A stretch of 64,000 bases of DNA from Paracoccaceae bacterium. GTDB lineage: Bacteria; Pseudomonadota; Alphaproteobacteria; Rhodobacterales; Rhodobacteraceae. Below, piece after piece: positions 16,099 to 29,078 of the stretch (its first letter is position 1; each line of letters starts with the position of its first letter). The stretch is taken from contig CANJQT010000007.1 in assembly GCA_947476475.1 (NCBI GenBank), forward strand, positions 1-64,000. Reading direction: 5' to 3'. The notes under the pieces were generated by a model that worked only from the letters and a program-made list of their open reading frames with translations, was not told the origin of the DNA and did not search any database. Made by a program: the position numbers and the translations under genes.

Positions 16099-16713
16099 TC
16101 AGTGCGAGAAAATGTCAGCGGAATCGTCCCAGCCCAGCAGGTCAAGCGCCGCCCGAGTGGGCAGGAAATCATAACAGGCCTTCGCCAGCTCCGTGCGCCC
16201 TTCGCGGGCAAGCCGCTCGTCCAGTTCTGCCTTCAACCTGTGAAGATACAAGACATCGGATGCTGCATATTCCATCTGCGCGTCGGTCAGGGTGACAGAA
16301 CCCCAGTCCGACGTTTGCTGTTGCTTTGAAATATCAACACCCAGCAGTTCCTGTAGCAGGTATTTAAGCCCGTGCCTGTCGGTGAAAGTGCGCACCATCT
16401 TCGCTGCGATCTTGGTGCAATAGACGGGGGCGGTTGCAACGCCGAAGGCCTTTTTCATCACGGCTATGTCGAACCGGCCAAAATGGAAAAGCTTCAGCAC
16501 CTTGGGGTCGGTCAGCAGTTTTTCCAGATTGGGTGCACGCGTCTGGCCGCGTTCGATCTGCACCAGATGCGCATTGCCGTCGCCGGATGACAGCTGCACC
16601 AGACACAGCCGGTCGCGCCGCGGGTCCAACCCCATGGTTTCGGTGTCAATCGCCACGATAGGGCCAAGTGACAGCCCGTCGGGAAGATCGTTTTTGTGAA
16701 GCTGGATCGTCAT
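16099..16713 (-). CDS. rnd: Ribonuclease D (3'-5' exoribonuclease)
   Basis: RNase D trims 3' ends of tRNA precursors and other stable RNAs. The 204-residue protein contains the DnaQ-like DEDDy exonuclease core: IVAIDTETMGLD (acidic pair of Exo I, residues 19-30), FHFGRFDIAVMKKAFG (Exo II) and YAASDVLYLHRLKAEL with the Tyr-x-x-x-Asp of Exo III. It is the short alphaproteobacterial form without HRDC domains. It starts directly behind tRNA-Leu on the same strand, so tRNA and rnd are probably cotranscribed. Its ribosome-binding site GAGGGG lies within a hairpin (16717-16739). kdsD starts one base after its stop. Confidence 0.93.
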   Translation of the reverse strand: MTIQLHKNDLPDGLSLGPIVAIDTETMGLDPRRDRLCLVQLSSGDGNAHLVQIERGQTRAPNLEKLLTDPKVLKLFHFGRFDIAVMKKAFGVATAPVYCTKIAAKMVRTFTDRHGLKYLLQELLGVDISKQQQTSDWGSVTLTDAQMEYAASDVLYLHRLKAELDERLAREGRTELAKACYDFLPTRAALDLLGWDDSADIFSH

Positions 16714-16716
16714 GTT

Positions 16717-16739
16717 AACCCCTCATTGGCGGAGGGGTT
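16717..16739 (-). promoter_or_regulatory. Hairpin sequestering the rnd ribosome-binding site
   Basis: On the minus strand AACCCCTC pairs with GAGGGGTT (8 base pairs, 7-base loop). The 3' arm contains GAGGGG, the likely Shine-Dalgarno of rnd, 5 bases before the ATG at 16713. The 5' arm starts directly after the encoded CCA of tRNA-Leu. With no T-run behind it, it is more plausibly a translational control or tRNA-processing element than a terminator. Confidence 0.5.
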
Positions 16740-16824
16740 TGGTGCCCAGAAGAGGACTCGAACCTCCACGCCTTGCGGCACACGGACCTGAACCGTGCGC
16801 GTCTACCAATTCCGCCATCTGGGC
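16740..16824 (-). tRNA. tRNA-Leu (CAG anticodon)
   Basis: The minus strand folds as a class II tRNA of 85 bases, including an encoded CCA. The acceptor stem is GCCCAGA with TCTGGGC and the D-loop contains the AATTGGTAGA motif. The anticodon arm is CACGG-TTCAGGT-CCGTG, giving anticodon CAG. A long variable arm (TGCCGCAAGGCGT) is typical of leucine tRNA, and the T arm is GGAGG-TTCGAGT-CCTCT. It reads CUG codons, abundant in this high-GC sequence. rnd follows immediately on the same strand. Confidence 0.97.
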
Positions 16825-16842
16825 CGATGTCGTGAGGGGCGA

Positions 16843-16869
16843 TGTATAGGGGGTAAATCGGACTGTCAA
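16843..16869 (-). promoter_or_regulatory. Probable promoter of tRNA-Leu and rnd
   Basis: On the minus strand a perfect -35 hexamer TTGACA (16869-16864) precedes TATACA (16848-16843) with a short 15-base spacer, about 20 bases before the tRNA 5' end. The position suits a housekeeping sigma-70 promoter; the short spacer is the weak point. Confidence 0.5.
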
Positions 16870-16981
16870 CAGGGGCCGCCCGAAAAGAATGCAGGAAATT
16901 TCGCCCATTGCTTTGCGCCTTGTCCGGCAGGGGGCTTGGCGCTAATCAGGGGCAGACACGGAACATATGAAGGCAAGGCCA

Positions 16982-17971
16982 ATGTCGAAGCTTGTCACGA
17001 TCTATGGCGGTTCAGGGTTTGTCGGGCGGCAGATTGCCCGGCTGATGGCCAAGGAAGGCTGGCGCGTGCGCGTGGCCTGCCGCCGCCCGAACGAGGCTTT
17101 GTTTGTCAAACCTTACGGCGCTGTCGGGCAGGTGGAACCGGTCTTTTGCAACATTCGCGATGATGCATCGGTGGCTGCCGCGATGGCGGGGGCAGATGCG
17201 GTCGTCAATTGCGTGGGCACCTTCGACCGCGGCGGCAAGAACAATTTCGACTCGGTGCAGCATCTGGGTGCCGAACGGGTCGCCCGGATTGCTGCGGCGC
17301 ACGGCGTGAAGACATTGGTGCATCTGTCGGCGATTGGCGCGGATGCGGGGTCGCAAAGCCTTTATCAGCAGTCGAAGGCGGCGGGCGAGGCGGCGGTGCG
17401 CGCGGCCTTCCCTGGCGCGGTGATCCTGCGGCCTTCGGTGGTCTTCGGGCCAGGCGACGGGTTCTTCAACCGCTTTGCCGGGCAAAGCCGGTTGGGGCCG
17501 GTGCTGCCGATCACCGGTGGGGCGACGATGTTCCAGCCAGTCTATGTGGAAGATGTGGCCCGCGCCGCCGTCAAGGGCGTGCTGGGTCAGGCCGGTGCGG
17601 GCACCTATGAACTGGGTGGGCCGGATGCGGAAAGCCTGCGCGATCTGATGGCCCGGATGCTGGCGGTGGTGGGGCGCCGTCGGTTGGTGCTGAACCTGCC
17701 CTTCTGGGTGGCTGGCCTGATTGGCGGGATGCTTGATATCGGCTCGGCGCTGACGCTGGGGCTGGTTTCCAACCGCATCCTGACCCGTGACCAGGTGAGA
17801 AGCCTGCGTCATGACAATACTGTGGCCAAGGGCTCCAAAGGCCTTGCCGATCTGGGGATCGAACCCACGGCAATGGGGGCCGTTCTGCCCGATTATCTGT
17901 GGCGCTTCCGCCCCGACGGCCAGTTCACGGCGATCATGGCTTCGGCAAAGAACCTGCGCAAACAGGGCTGA
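16982..17971 (+). CDS. Complex I NDUFA9-family NAD(P)-binding protein
   Basis: The 329-residue protein is an atypical short-chain dehydrogenase/reductase of the NDUFA9 type. It starts [20 protein letters not shown] with a GGSGFVGR Rossmann loop, has [10 protein letters not shown] and HLSAIGAD, and ends with an NmrA-like C-terminal region. It lacks the full Tyr-x-x-x-Lys catalytic motif in typical context, reading YQQSKAAGE instead. Homologues are accessory or quinone-related proteins. I prefer the ATG at 16982 to the one 15 bases upstream because the Rossmann strand usually begins a few residues from the start. uppP follows 27 bases downstream. Confidence 0.86.
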   Translation: MSKLVTIYGGSGFVGRQIARLMAKEGWRVRVACRRPNEALFVKPYGAVGQVEPVFCNIRDDASVAAAMAGADAVVNCVGTFDRGGKNNFDSVQHLGAERVARIAAAHGVKTLVHLSAIGADAGSQSLYQQSKAAGEAAVRAAFPGAVILRPSVVFGPGDGFFNRFAGQSRLGPVLPITGGATMFQPVYVEDVARAAVKGVLGQAGAGTYELGGPDAESLRDLMARMLAVVGRRRLVLNLPFWVAGLIGGMLDIGSALTLGLVSNRILTRDQVRSLRHDNTVAKGSKGLADLGIEPTAMGAVLPDYLWRFRPDGQFTAIMASAKNLRKQG

Positions 17972-17998
17972 TCTGGCCCGCACTTTCAGGAGCCAGAC

Positions 17999-18802
17999 AT
18001 GGCCGGAACGATTTTGGACGCCCTCATCCTTGGTGTGCTGGAGGGGCTGACAGAGTTCATTCCCGTCTCGTCTACCGGACATATCCTGCTGGCAGGGCAT
18101 TTCCTTGGCTTCGATAGCACCGGCAAGGTGTTCGAGGTAGTGATCCAGCTTGGCGCGATCCTTGCGGTGATGGGCGTCTATGCGGCGCGGCTTTGGCAGA
18201 TGGTGCGGGGGCTGGGCAGCGACCCGAAAGAGATGCGGTTCCTGACCTCGATCCTCGTGGCTTTCTTTCCGGCGGTTCTGGTGGGCGTTCTGGCCCATGA
18301 TTTCATCAAGGACGTGCTGTTCGAAAGCCCGCGGCTGATTGCGACCATGCTGATCCTTGGCGGGGTGATCCTGCTGGTGGTGGATCGGATGCCGTTGCAG
18401 GCGCGCCATCATGACACAGATCGGCTGCCCTTCCGCGTGGCCCTGGGGATCGGGCTGGTGCAGTGCCTGGCGATGATTCCGGGTGTGTCGCGGTCGGGTG
18501 CGACCATCGTGGGTGGGTTGTTGATGGGGGCCGACAAAAGGACGGCGGCGGAATTTTCGTTTTTCCTGTCGATGCCCACCATGTCGGCGGCCTTTGCCTA
18601 TGACCTGTTCAAGAACCGCCATGCGCTGGATGGTGCCGCCTTTGGCGAGATTGCCATCGGCTTCGCCGCAGCCTTTATCGCCGCGCTGATCGTGGTGCGG
18701 TGGGTGTTGGGCTACATTGGCCGCAACGGATTCGCCTTCTTCGGCTGGTGGCGAATCATTGTTGGAGTGGCGGTTTGGGCGGCGCTTTTGGCCGGGCTTT
18801 GA
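17999..18802 (+). CDS. uppP: Undecaprenyl-diphosphate phosphatase UppP (BacA)
   Basis: This integral membrane enzyme dephosphorylates undecaprenyl pyrophosphate to recycle the lipid carrier of peptidoglycan and surface polysaccharides; overproduction gives bacitracin resistance. The 267-residue protein shows both family motifs: [14 protein letters not shown] near residue 14-27 and [13 protein letters not shown] near residue 160-172. About eight hydrophobic segments are spread over its length. An AGGAG lies 7 bases upstream of the ATG. Confidence 0.96.
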   Translation: MAGTILDALILGVLEGLTEFIPVSSTGHILLAGHFLGFDSTGKVFEVVIQLGAILAVMGVYAARLWQMVRGLGSDPKEMRFLTSILVAFFPAVLVGVLAHDFIKDVLFESPRLIATMLILGGVILLVVDRMPLQARHHDTDRLPFRVALGIGLVQCLAMIPGVSRSGATIVGGLLMGADKRTAAEFSFFLSMPTMSAAFAYDLFKNRHALDGAAFGEIAIGFAAAFIAALIVVRWVLGYIGRNGFAFFGWWRIIVGVAVWAALLAGL

Positions 18803-18963
18803 TTATAGGTAATATATACTGCCATAAATTATGCACAAAAAAGCAACATAACGCCAACATAGCACGAAAAACCAGATTATATGTCAGCATAACTGACTTT
18901 TAATCACAAAGGGACCGCTTTAGCACTATCCCCGATAGAATTTTTCGGGGGAGTTCCGCGCCG
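18803..18963 (+). promoter_or_regulatory. gltD leader: repeated CAACATA words, palindrome, hairpin over the ribosome-binding site
   Basis: This AT-rich 161-base gap between uppP and gltD stands out from its GC-rich surroundings. CAACATA occurs at 18844 and 18855, exactly 11 bases apart, with the variant CAGCATA at 18885. GTCAG-N5-CTGAC (18883-18897) forms an inverted repeat over the third copy. Nearer the gene, CCCCGA (18930-18935) can pair with TCGGGG (18945-18950), covering part of the Shine-Dalgarno GGGGGAG (18947-18953). I read it as a regulated promoter and leader; the regulator is not known. Confidence 0.45.
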
Positions 18964-20403
18964 ATGGCCCAGAACCGCATGCTTCAGTTCGTCACGCGTG
19001 GCAAGGAAATGCCAGAAAAGCGCGCGGCCAGTCTGCGCAATCAGGATTTCGCTGAAATTTACCAGCAGTTCGCGGCCCAGAAGGCCGCCGAACAAGCGGG
19101 CCGTTGCAGCCAGTGCGGCGTGCCCTACTGCCAGACCCATTGCCCGCTGCACAACAATATCCCCGACTGGCTGCGCCTGACCGCCGAAGGCCGACTTCAG
19201 GAAGCCTATGAGTTGTCACAGGCCACCAACACTTTCCCGGAAATCTGTGGCCGCATCTGCCCACAGGACCGCCTGTGCGAAGGCAACTGCGTGATCGAAC
19301 AATCGGGCCACGGCACTGTCACCATTGGCGCGGTCGAAAAATACCTGACCGACACCGCCTGGGAACAGGGCTGGGTCAAACCCGTGGCCCCCAAGTCAGA
19401 GCGGGCCGAAAGCGTCGGCATCATCGGCGCGGGGCCGGGCGGACTTGCCGCAGCCGAGGCGTTGCGGCGCGCGGGGGTGCAGGTCACCGTCTATGACCGT
19501 TACGACCGGGCGGGCGGCCTGCTGACCTATGGCATCCCCGGCTTCAAGCTGGAAAAAGACGTAGTGATGCAACGGATTGCCCATCTGGAACAGGGTGGTG
19601 TGCAGTTTGTGCTGAATTGCAACGTGGGTGTCGATCTGTCGTTCGACGCGATCCGCGGCAAGCATGATGCGGTGCTGATAGCCACCGGCGTCTACAAGAC
19701 CCGCGATCTGGAAGGGCCGGGGGCCGGTCAGGCCGGGATCGTGCGGGCGATTGATTATCTGACGGCGTCCAACCGCAAGGGTTTTGGCGACGAGGTCCCG
19801 GAATATGACGCGGGCACCCTGAATGCGGCGGGCAAGCGGGTGGTGGTCATCGGCGGCGGCGATACGGCGATGGATTGCGTGCGCACCGCGATCCGGCAAG
19901 GGGCTGTGTCGGTCAAATGCCTTTATCGGCGCGACCGGGCCAATATGCCGGGCAGCCAGCGCGAAGTGCAGAATGCCGAGGAAGAAGGCGTGGAATTTGT
20001 CTGGCTTGCCGCGCCCAAGGGTTTTGCAGGCGGTGGCAAGGTCGAAGGCGTGCTGACCGAAAAGATGCGGCTGGGCGCGCCTGACGCCACTGGCCGCCAG
20101 TCGCCAGAGGTGATCGACGGTGCCGACTGGCTGGAACCGGCCGATCTGGTGATCAAGGCGCTGGGGTTTGAAGCCGAGGATCTGCCGAACCTGTGGGGGG
20201 TCGAGGCGCTGGCCGTGACCCGCTGGGGAACGATCAAGGCGGCATATGGAAGCCACGCGACCAGCCTGCCCGGCGTCTATGCGGTGGGCGATATCGTGCG
20301 CGGCGCCAGCCTTGTGGTATGGGCGATCCGCGATGGGCGCGAGGCGGCGGCCAGCATTCTGGACTATCTGGCGCAGGGCGCCGGACAGGTGGCGGCGGAG
20401 TGA
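18964..20403 (+). CDS. gltD: Glutamate synthase (NADPH) small subunit GltD
   Basis: GltD takes electrons from NADPH through FAD and Fe-S centres and passes them to GltB for glutamate formation from glutamine and 2-oxoglutarate. The 479-residue protein has the N-terminal cysteine-rich Fe-S region (CSQCGVPYCQTHCPL near residue 45-59, then CGRICPQDRLCEGNCV near residue 96-111). An FAD-binding GAGPGGLAAAEALRRAG follows near residue 156, and an NADPH-binding VIGGGDTAMDCVRTA near residue 297. Length is typical. Here gltD precedes gltB and the two are separated by two other genes. Confidence 0.96.
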   Translation: MAQNRMLQFVTRGKEMPEKRAASLRNQDFAEIYQQFAAQKAAEQAGRCSQCGVPYCQTHCPLHNNIPDWLRLTAEGRLQEAYELSQATNTFPEICGRICPQDRLCEGNCVIEQSGHGTVTIGAVEKYLTDTAWEQGWVKPVAPKSERAESVGIIGAGPGGLAAAEALRRAGVQVTVYDRYDRAGGLLTYGIPGFKLEKDVVMQRIAHLEQGGVQFVLNCNVGVDLSFDAIRGKHDAVLIATGVYKTRDLEGPGAGQAGIVRAIDYLTASNRKGFGDEVPEYDAGTLNAAGKRVVVIGGGDTAMDCVRTAIRQGAVSVKCLYRRDRANMPGSQREVQNAEEEGVEFVWLAAPKGFAGGGKVEGVLTEKMRLGAPDATGRQSPEVIDGADWLEPADLVIKALGFEAEDLPNLWGVEALAVTRWGTIKAAYGSHATSLPGVYAVGDIVRGASLVVWAIRDGREAAASILDYLAQGAGQVAAE

Positions 20404-20431
20404 TGCCGATGGGCGTTTCCGGGGTATGCGC

Positions 20432-20467
20432 AACGTATGGCAAACGTATGGCTTTCAGCCATACGTT
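20432..20467 (+). repeat. Three copies of AACGTATGGC able to form alternative hairpins
   Basis: AACGTATGGC occurs directly at 20432-20441 and 20443-20452 and inverted at 20458-20467. The second and third copies form a perfect 10-base-pair hairpin with a 5-base loop. The first could pair with the third instead. No T-run follows. It lies 28 bases after gltD and 66 bases before the next start. Confidence 0.6.
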
Positions 20468-20533
20468 GGACGGCAAGGCCCCTAGCCCATTCCGCGCGAT
20501 GGGTCAGTGAGTATGACGCAAAGGAAAGGTCCG

Positions 20534-21247
20534 ATGAGAAATGCCCTGCCGCTGTTCCTGCTGATGGCCAGCCCTGCCCTTGCCGCTGGCAAGTTCACTC
20601 CGCCACAAGGGTGTGAGGTCTTCATGACCGTGCAGCATTCAGACTGCCAGGTTTCGCAGCACTATACCTGCGAGGGCGAACCCAAGGGCGATCAATGGTC
20701 GGTCTATGAAGGGGCGGACGGGCCTTACTACATGTCGCGGATAGATAGCGAAACGCGCTGGATCGAAAGCCACGATCTGGTGACGCCAGAAAGCGACAAG
20801 CTGGGCACCGAGACGGACCCCGCCTCGTTCAGCGGGCTGCTGGAAAGCGGGCGCGATGATTTCGATTTCACCACCGAAAGCAGCAACGGCGAGGTGCGCC
20901 GCTATGTCGGCCATGACAAGCTGACCGGCCGCAAAATCACCATCGACGGGATCGAATTGGACCAGACCGAATTCGATCTGCAGACCTTTGCCGCGGACGG
21001 GTCGCTTTTGCACAGGCGCAGTGGCAATCAGATGATCAGTCGTGACTGGCGTTTGTTCTTTTCGGACACGGAACACTTTGAAAACGCCTTTGGCGACAAG
21101 GAAGACACGGTTTCGCGGCCGATGACGTTTGCCTTTCCGGGCGATGCGGGCTTCTTGTCGGCACGTCCGCAGTTCGGCTGTGACCAGATGATGACCGACG
21201 CGGGCGGGATCATCCCTGCCGCCTACCAGCCGGGGGCTGCGCCATGA
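20534..21247 (+). CDS. Exported protein of unknown function within the glutamate synthase locus
   Basis: I do not recognise this 237-residue protein. It begins with a clear signal peptide (MRNALPLFLLMASPALAAG, cleavage after ALAA), so it is periplasmic or exported. The mature part is acidic and hydrophilic, with cysteines early (CEVF, SDCQVSQHYTC) and one late (QFGCDQ) that could form disulfides. I use the ATG at 20534 because GGAAAGG stands 5 bases upstream; the frame opens at 20507. Its TGA overlaps the ATG of the next gene (ATGA), which in turn overlaps gltB, so three consecutive genes are coupled. Its role in ammonia assimilation, if any, is unknown. Confidence 0.75.
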   Translation: MRNALPLFLLMASPALAAGKFTPPQGCEVFMTVQHSDCQVSQHYTCEGEPKGDQWSVYEGADGPYYMSRIDSETRWIESHDLVTPESDKLGTETDPASFSGLLESGRDDFDFTTESSNGEVRRYVGHDKLTGRKITIDGIELDQTEFDLQTFAADGSLLHRRSGNQMISRDWRLFFSDTEHFENAFGDKEDTVSRPMTFAFPGDAGFLSARPQFGCDQMMTDAGGIIPAAYQPGAAP

Positions 21248-21665
21248 TCGAAGGGCATTGCCTGTGCGGTGCGGTCACGATCAGGGTGGCCGAACATGGT
21301 GGCTTTACCGGTGCCTGTCATTGCCGGATGTGCCAGCGCTGGTCAGGGGCGCTGTTTGTCAGCTTCAACGCGCCTGCTGCCGCAGTGACGGTGACGGGTG
21401 AGGTCGCGCGTTATCAGTCGTCAACGTTCGCCGAGCGGGGCTTTTGTCCGAAATGCGGATCGCATCTGTGGGTGCGCAATACCGACAGGGACGATGCGCC
21501 CTATGACCTGATACCCGGCTTGTTCGATGCCGCCCGCGACATTCCGCTGACAAGCGAGATCTATACTGACCGAGCGCTGCCCGGCCTTGCCCTTGCCGGC
21601 GACCACCGGCGCGCCACCCGCGCCGAATATGAAGCCAAAAATGCCCATATCGAAGGAGACGCCCC

Positions 21666-21669
<4 letters not shown>
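21244..21669 (+). CDS. GFA family protein (glutathione-dependent formaldehyde-activating enzyme-like)
   Basis: The 141-residue protein has the zinc-binding cysteine pattern of the GFA family: HCLCGAV near residue 5-11, ACHCRMCQRWSGA near residue 28-40 and FCPKCGSHLWV near residue 72-82. Family members bind zinc; the best studied was reported to bind glutathione, but most have no proven reaction. It overlaps its neighbours by 4 bases on each side (ATGA at both junctions), so its translation is coupled to the exported protein upstream and to gltB downstream. Confidence 0.88.
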
Positions 21670-26204
<4,535 letters not shown>

Positions 26205-26207
26205 CCG

Positions 26208-26717
26208 CTAGTCCAGCTCTGCCAGGCCTACGACATAATTCTTGCCGTAGGCTTGGGCGCATTTCGGACAGGTTGTATAAAAGAACCAGACGTCCTTCGC
26301 CTCGCGCCCTTTGGCACGGGCTGCAGCCAGCATCCGTGTGTGCCATTCCCGGACCTTGCGGTAAGGCCCTTCGAACACCCCGGTCAGAAAGTCGCCAGAG
26401 ACAAGCCGGGTTTCCTCGCCCGGGACCGGGCCGGTTACGGCAAACAGATGTTCGCCCGAGAAGGGGGACAAATCGCGCGACATGACCAGATACTGGTCCA
26501 TGGCAAAGGCGCCGGCATCCTCGATTGCCTCGCTGACGCGGCCAAACACGCCCGACATGTTCAGCGGGACATAGGCCAGCGAACGGGTCATCGCCCGCAC
26601 GAAGGGCTTGTCCGTGAAGTGCAGTTCCTGACCGTCCCAGCCTTCGGGGTTGAAGCGCGCGCAGCAGCCTGTGCTGTTGAAGGAGGAATCATAATGCGGC
26701 GTTTCATTGGTTTTCAT
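26208..26717 (-). CDS. Conserved protein of unknown function with paired cysteines
   Basis: The 169-residue protein (from ATG 26717) is cytoplasmic-looking, with no signal peptide or membrane helix. It has NSTGCCARFNPEGWDGQELHF near the N-terminus and YTTCPKCAQAYGKNYV near the C-terminus, so two cysteine pairs could bind metal or form redox-active thiols. The stretch GDFLTGVFEGPYRKVREWH resembles the strand pattern of GyrI-like small-molecule-binding folds, but weakly. I prefer 26717 because the longer frame to 26870 adds an unrelated hydrophobic and then basic stretch. It is convergent with gltB, the two stops almost touching. Confidence 0.7.
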   Translation of the reverse strand: MKTNETPHYDSSFNSTGCCARFNPEGWDGQELHFTDKPFVRAMTRSLAYVPLNMSGVFGRVSEAIEDAGAFAMDQYLVMSRDLSPFSGEHLFAVTGPVPGEETRLVSGDFLTGVFEGPYRKVREWHTRMLAAARAKGREAKDVWFFYTTCPKCAQAYGKNYVVGLAELD

Positions 26718-27299
26718 GTGAGGGGCCTTTCTTGACAGATAGACATGCCAGACTGCATGTCCCGGCGCGCGACCTTGCGCATTGATCCGCGGCAATCCAT
26801 GCCCGAGGACGCCGGTTTTGCGCCAAAGACCGCCCCATCCGCTGACCATCAGAAAACCGATGAACGCCACCGGGGACTTCGGCCAGATGCCAGCGCCAAT
26901 GCATCAACCCGACCACCGCAGAGTCACTCAAAAAAGGGTGCCAGGAACAGCCAAACGTCTTGCAGATACCGATCGCGGCCAATTGGCCGGCCAGCCAAGG
27001 CGGGTTTCATGGCGCCGTCTTGGCAACGGGGCGGATCTGGCGCAGAGGGTGCCGTCATCGGTGAAACCTGACCCGGTAAAAAGCGCACCCGAACCGCAGT
27101 CGCGCGGCAGAAATTCCAACCTGGGAACCACATCGACTGACGAAAAACAGGCAGCCGATGCCGACGGAAACAAGGGGATGCTGACCATCGGCAGGGCAGG
27201 ATCTGTTCTGGCTAAGATTCTTGGTAGAATTGCCGTGAAACCCGGCAAGAAGCATAGTAATGTGGCACCGCGCCCGTGCACCACAAGAGTTAGTAACCC
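26718..27299. other. 582-base stretch without a recognisable gene
   Basis: No frame here gives a protein I recognise. Minus-strand frames between about 26740 and 26985 contain a hydrophobic stretch (VAFIGFLMVSGWGGLWRKTG), interrupted upstream by a stop, which could be the remains of a small membrane-protein gene. Plus-strand frames are rich in proline and arginine and look like noise. Base composition is slightly less GC-rich towards 27200-27300, where the promoter of the Hint-domain gene would be expected. I see no long repeat or strong hairpin. Confidence 0.5.
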
Positions 27300-28214
27300 G
27301 TGCCAACGACCTATACGGATCAGTTTTACCTTATCGATCCCAGCGCGCCGCCCGCCGCAGGAACCGTCCTGACGGTTTATCGGTTCGATCTTGTGGATCA
27401 GAACAACAACAATCTGATCGGAAACGCGGCAAACGACAGCATTGATGGATCGGACATTTCGCGAACCTATCCGGGTGACACAGTCACGGTCACTGTCAAC
27501 GGTGTCACACGCACGATCACCGGAACCACATTCTATCTGGCTGACGGACGCAGGATTTTTACGCCCACCGACGGATCAAATCTGTATGAAGGGACTTTCG
27601 TCAGTTCAACCTTTGTCAGCACGCAGGGCAACCTTCCGGTCGGCAATCTTGGCCCGACCTGTTTTGCCATTGGAACCAGGATATCGACGATCGAGGGAGA
27701 GGTGCCCATCGAAGAACTGCGCCTTGGGGACCGGGTTCTGACGCTCGACAACGGTTATGAGCCGGTCCGCTGGATCGGCCGCCATGTGACAGACGCGACC
27801 GGCAGTTTTGCGCCCGTACAGTTTGCCAGCGGCGTCCTTGGCAACCACCAGGCGCTACTGGTGTCGCCGCAGCACCGGGTGCTGATGCAGGGCGCACGGA
27901 CCGAATTGCTGTTTGGCGAGACCGAGGTACTGATCGCGGCCATCCACATGGTGGGCAGGGCCGGGGTGACGCGGGTATATCAGCCCGAGGTCACCTACAT
28001 GCATTTGCTGTTTGATCGCCACGAGATCATCTTTGGCAACGGCGCGCCCAGTGAAAGTTTTCACCCCGGTGGGCTGATCCTGACCTGTGACCGTGCCCTG
28101 CGGGCCGAGATTGCCGCGATTTTCCCGGACTGTCCGGGCCTCAAGGCCGGGTGCAGGGTTGGTGCGGCGCGCCCGATGCTGAGCGGGCGCGAGGCATTGC
28201 TTCTGGCGGCCTGA
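27300..28214 (+). CDS. Hint-domain (hedgehog/intein-type) protein
   Basis: The 304-residue protein starts from a GTG (MPTTYTDQFYLIDPSAPP). Residues 1 to about 115 form a polar, beta-rich N-terminal part (EGTFVSSTFVSTQGNLPVG). From about residue 121 a Hint domain follows: CFAIGTRISTIEGEVPIEEL with the autoprocessing-type cysteine, then GDRVLTLDNGYEPVRWIGR, LLVSPQHRVLM and FHPGGLIL. These short Hint proteins are abundant in Rhodobacteraceae; some are thought to be secreted or surface-associated and to self-cleave, but the function is largely unknown. There is no conventional signal peptide. The gene follows a long gene-free stretch and is 50 bases from mtgA. Confidence 0.85.
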   Translation: MPTTYTDQFYLIDPSAPPAAGTVLTVYRFDLVDQNNNNLIGNAANDSIDGSDISRTYPGDTVTVTVNGVTRTITGTTFYLADGRRIFTPTDGSNLYEGTFVSSTFVSTQGNLPVGNLGPTCFAIGTRISTIEGEVPIEELRLGDRVLTLDNGYEPVRWIGRHVTDATGSFAPVQFASGVLGNHQALLVSPQHRVLMQGARTELLFGETEVLIAAIHMVGRAGVTRVYQPEVTYMHLLFDRHEIIFGNGAPSESFHPGGLILTCDRALRAEIAAIFPDCPGLKAGCRVGAARPMLSGREALLLAA

Positions 28215-28264
28215 GTCTGATCCGGCCTTGACCCCAAGGGGGGGGGCATGGCTAAGGTTCGCGC

Positions 28265-29026
28265 ATGACAGAGGCAGCAAAGAAACCACGCAAGAGCCGG
28301 GCAAGAAAACCTGGCCCCAAGGCACCGAAGGCCGTCGAACTGCCATCCTGGGGCAGTCTTCTGCAGGCGGTGCCATGGGCCTTGGGGCGCGTGCTTTTCT
28401 ACGGCACGGCGGGCTTTCTGGCGTTGGTGGTGATTTATGCTTTCCTCAATCCGCGCCTGACGCCCTATCTGATGGCCGAACGGCTGCGTCAGGGCGGGAT
28501 CGAACGCAACTGGACGGCCATCGGGGATATGGCCCCGGACGTGGCGCGATCCTTCGTGGCGGCCGAAGATGCCGACTTTTGCAACCATTGGGGCTTTGAC
28601 GTGAAAGCCATCCGCAAGGCCATGGATGAAGGCGCGGGGCGCGGCGCCTCGACGATTTCGCAGCAGGTGACCAAGAATGTGTTCCTGTGGCAGGGCCGCA
28701 GTTGGCCGCGCAAGGCCCTCGAAGGGCTGATGACCCCGGTGGTCGAACTGGTCTGGACCAAGCGGCGGATCCTTGAGGTTTACCTCAATGTCGCGGAAAC
28801 CGGGCCGGGCATCTTTGGCGTGGATGCGGCCGCCCGGCATTATTTCGGGGTGCCCGCGGCGGATCTGAGCCCCGATCAGGCCGCGCGCATCGCGGCCGTA
28901 CTGCCCGACCCCAAGGGGCGCAATCCCGCCAAGAATTCAGGCTACATCCGGCGACGGGCCGCGCAAATCCGCTCAGGCGCCGAAACGATCAAGGCCGACG
29001 GGCGCGCCGCCTGTTTCGAGGATTGA
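28265..29026 (+). CDS. mtgA: Monofunctional biosynthetic peptidoglycan transglycosylase MtgA
   Basis: MtgA polymerises lipid II into glycan strands at the periplasmic face of the inner membrane. The 253-residue protein has a basic N-terminus (KKPRKSRARKPGPKAPK), one membrane anchor (VLFYGTAGFLALVVIYAFL, about residues 43-61) and the GT51 domain. The domain shows the catalytic glutamate region VAAEDADFCNHWGFD, ASTISQQVTKNVFLW, and VYLNVAETGPGIFGVDAAAR. The lysine-rich tail before the anchor is slightly longer than usual. Confidence 0.94.
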   Translation: MTEAAKKPRKSRARKPGPKAPKAVELPSWGSLLQAVPWALGRVLFYGTAGFLALVVIYAFLNPRLTPYLMAERLRQGGIERNWTAIGDMAPDVARSFVAAEDADFCNHWGFDVKAIRKAMDEGAGRGASTISQQVTKNVFLWQGRSWPRKALEGLMTPVVELVWTKRRILEVYLNVAETGPGIFGVDAAARHYFGVPAADLSPDQAARIAAVLPDPKGRNPAKNSGYIRRRAAQIRSGAETIKADGRAACFED

Positions 29027-29078
29027 TCGCCCCGCCCCCCGGCGCTATCAGGGATGCTGAACTGCCGGAAAGCATCCC

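Noticed and set aside
17012-18622. A 536-codon minus-strand frame opposite the NDUFA9-like gene and uppP
   Set aside because: It spans two well-supported genes on the other strand and is rich in His, Arg and Pro as antisense frames here are.
26782-27372. A 196-codon plus-strand frame upstream of the Hint-domain gene
   Set aside because: It overlaps the Hint gene start, has proline/arginine-rich noise composition and no ribosome-binding site or recognisable fold.
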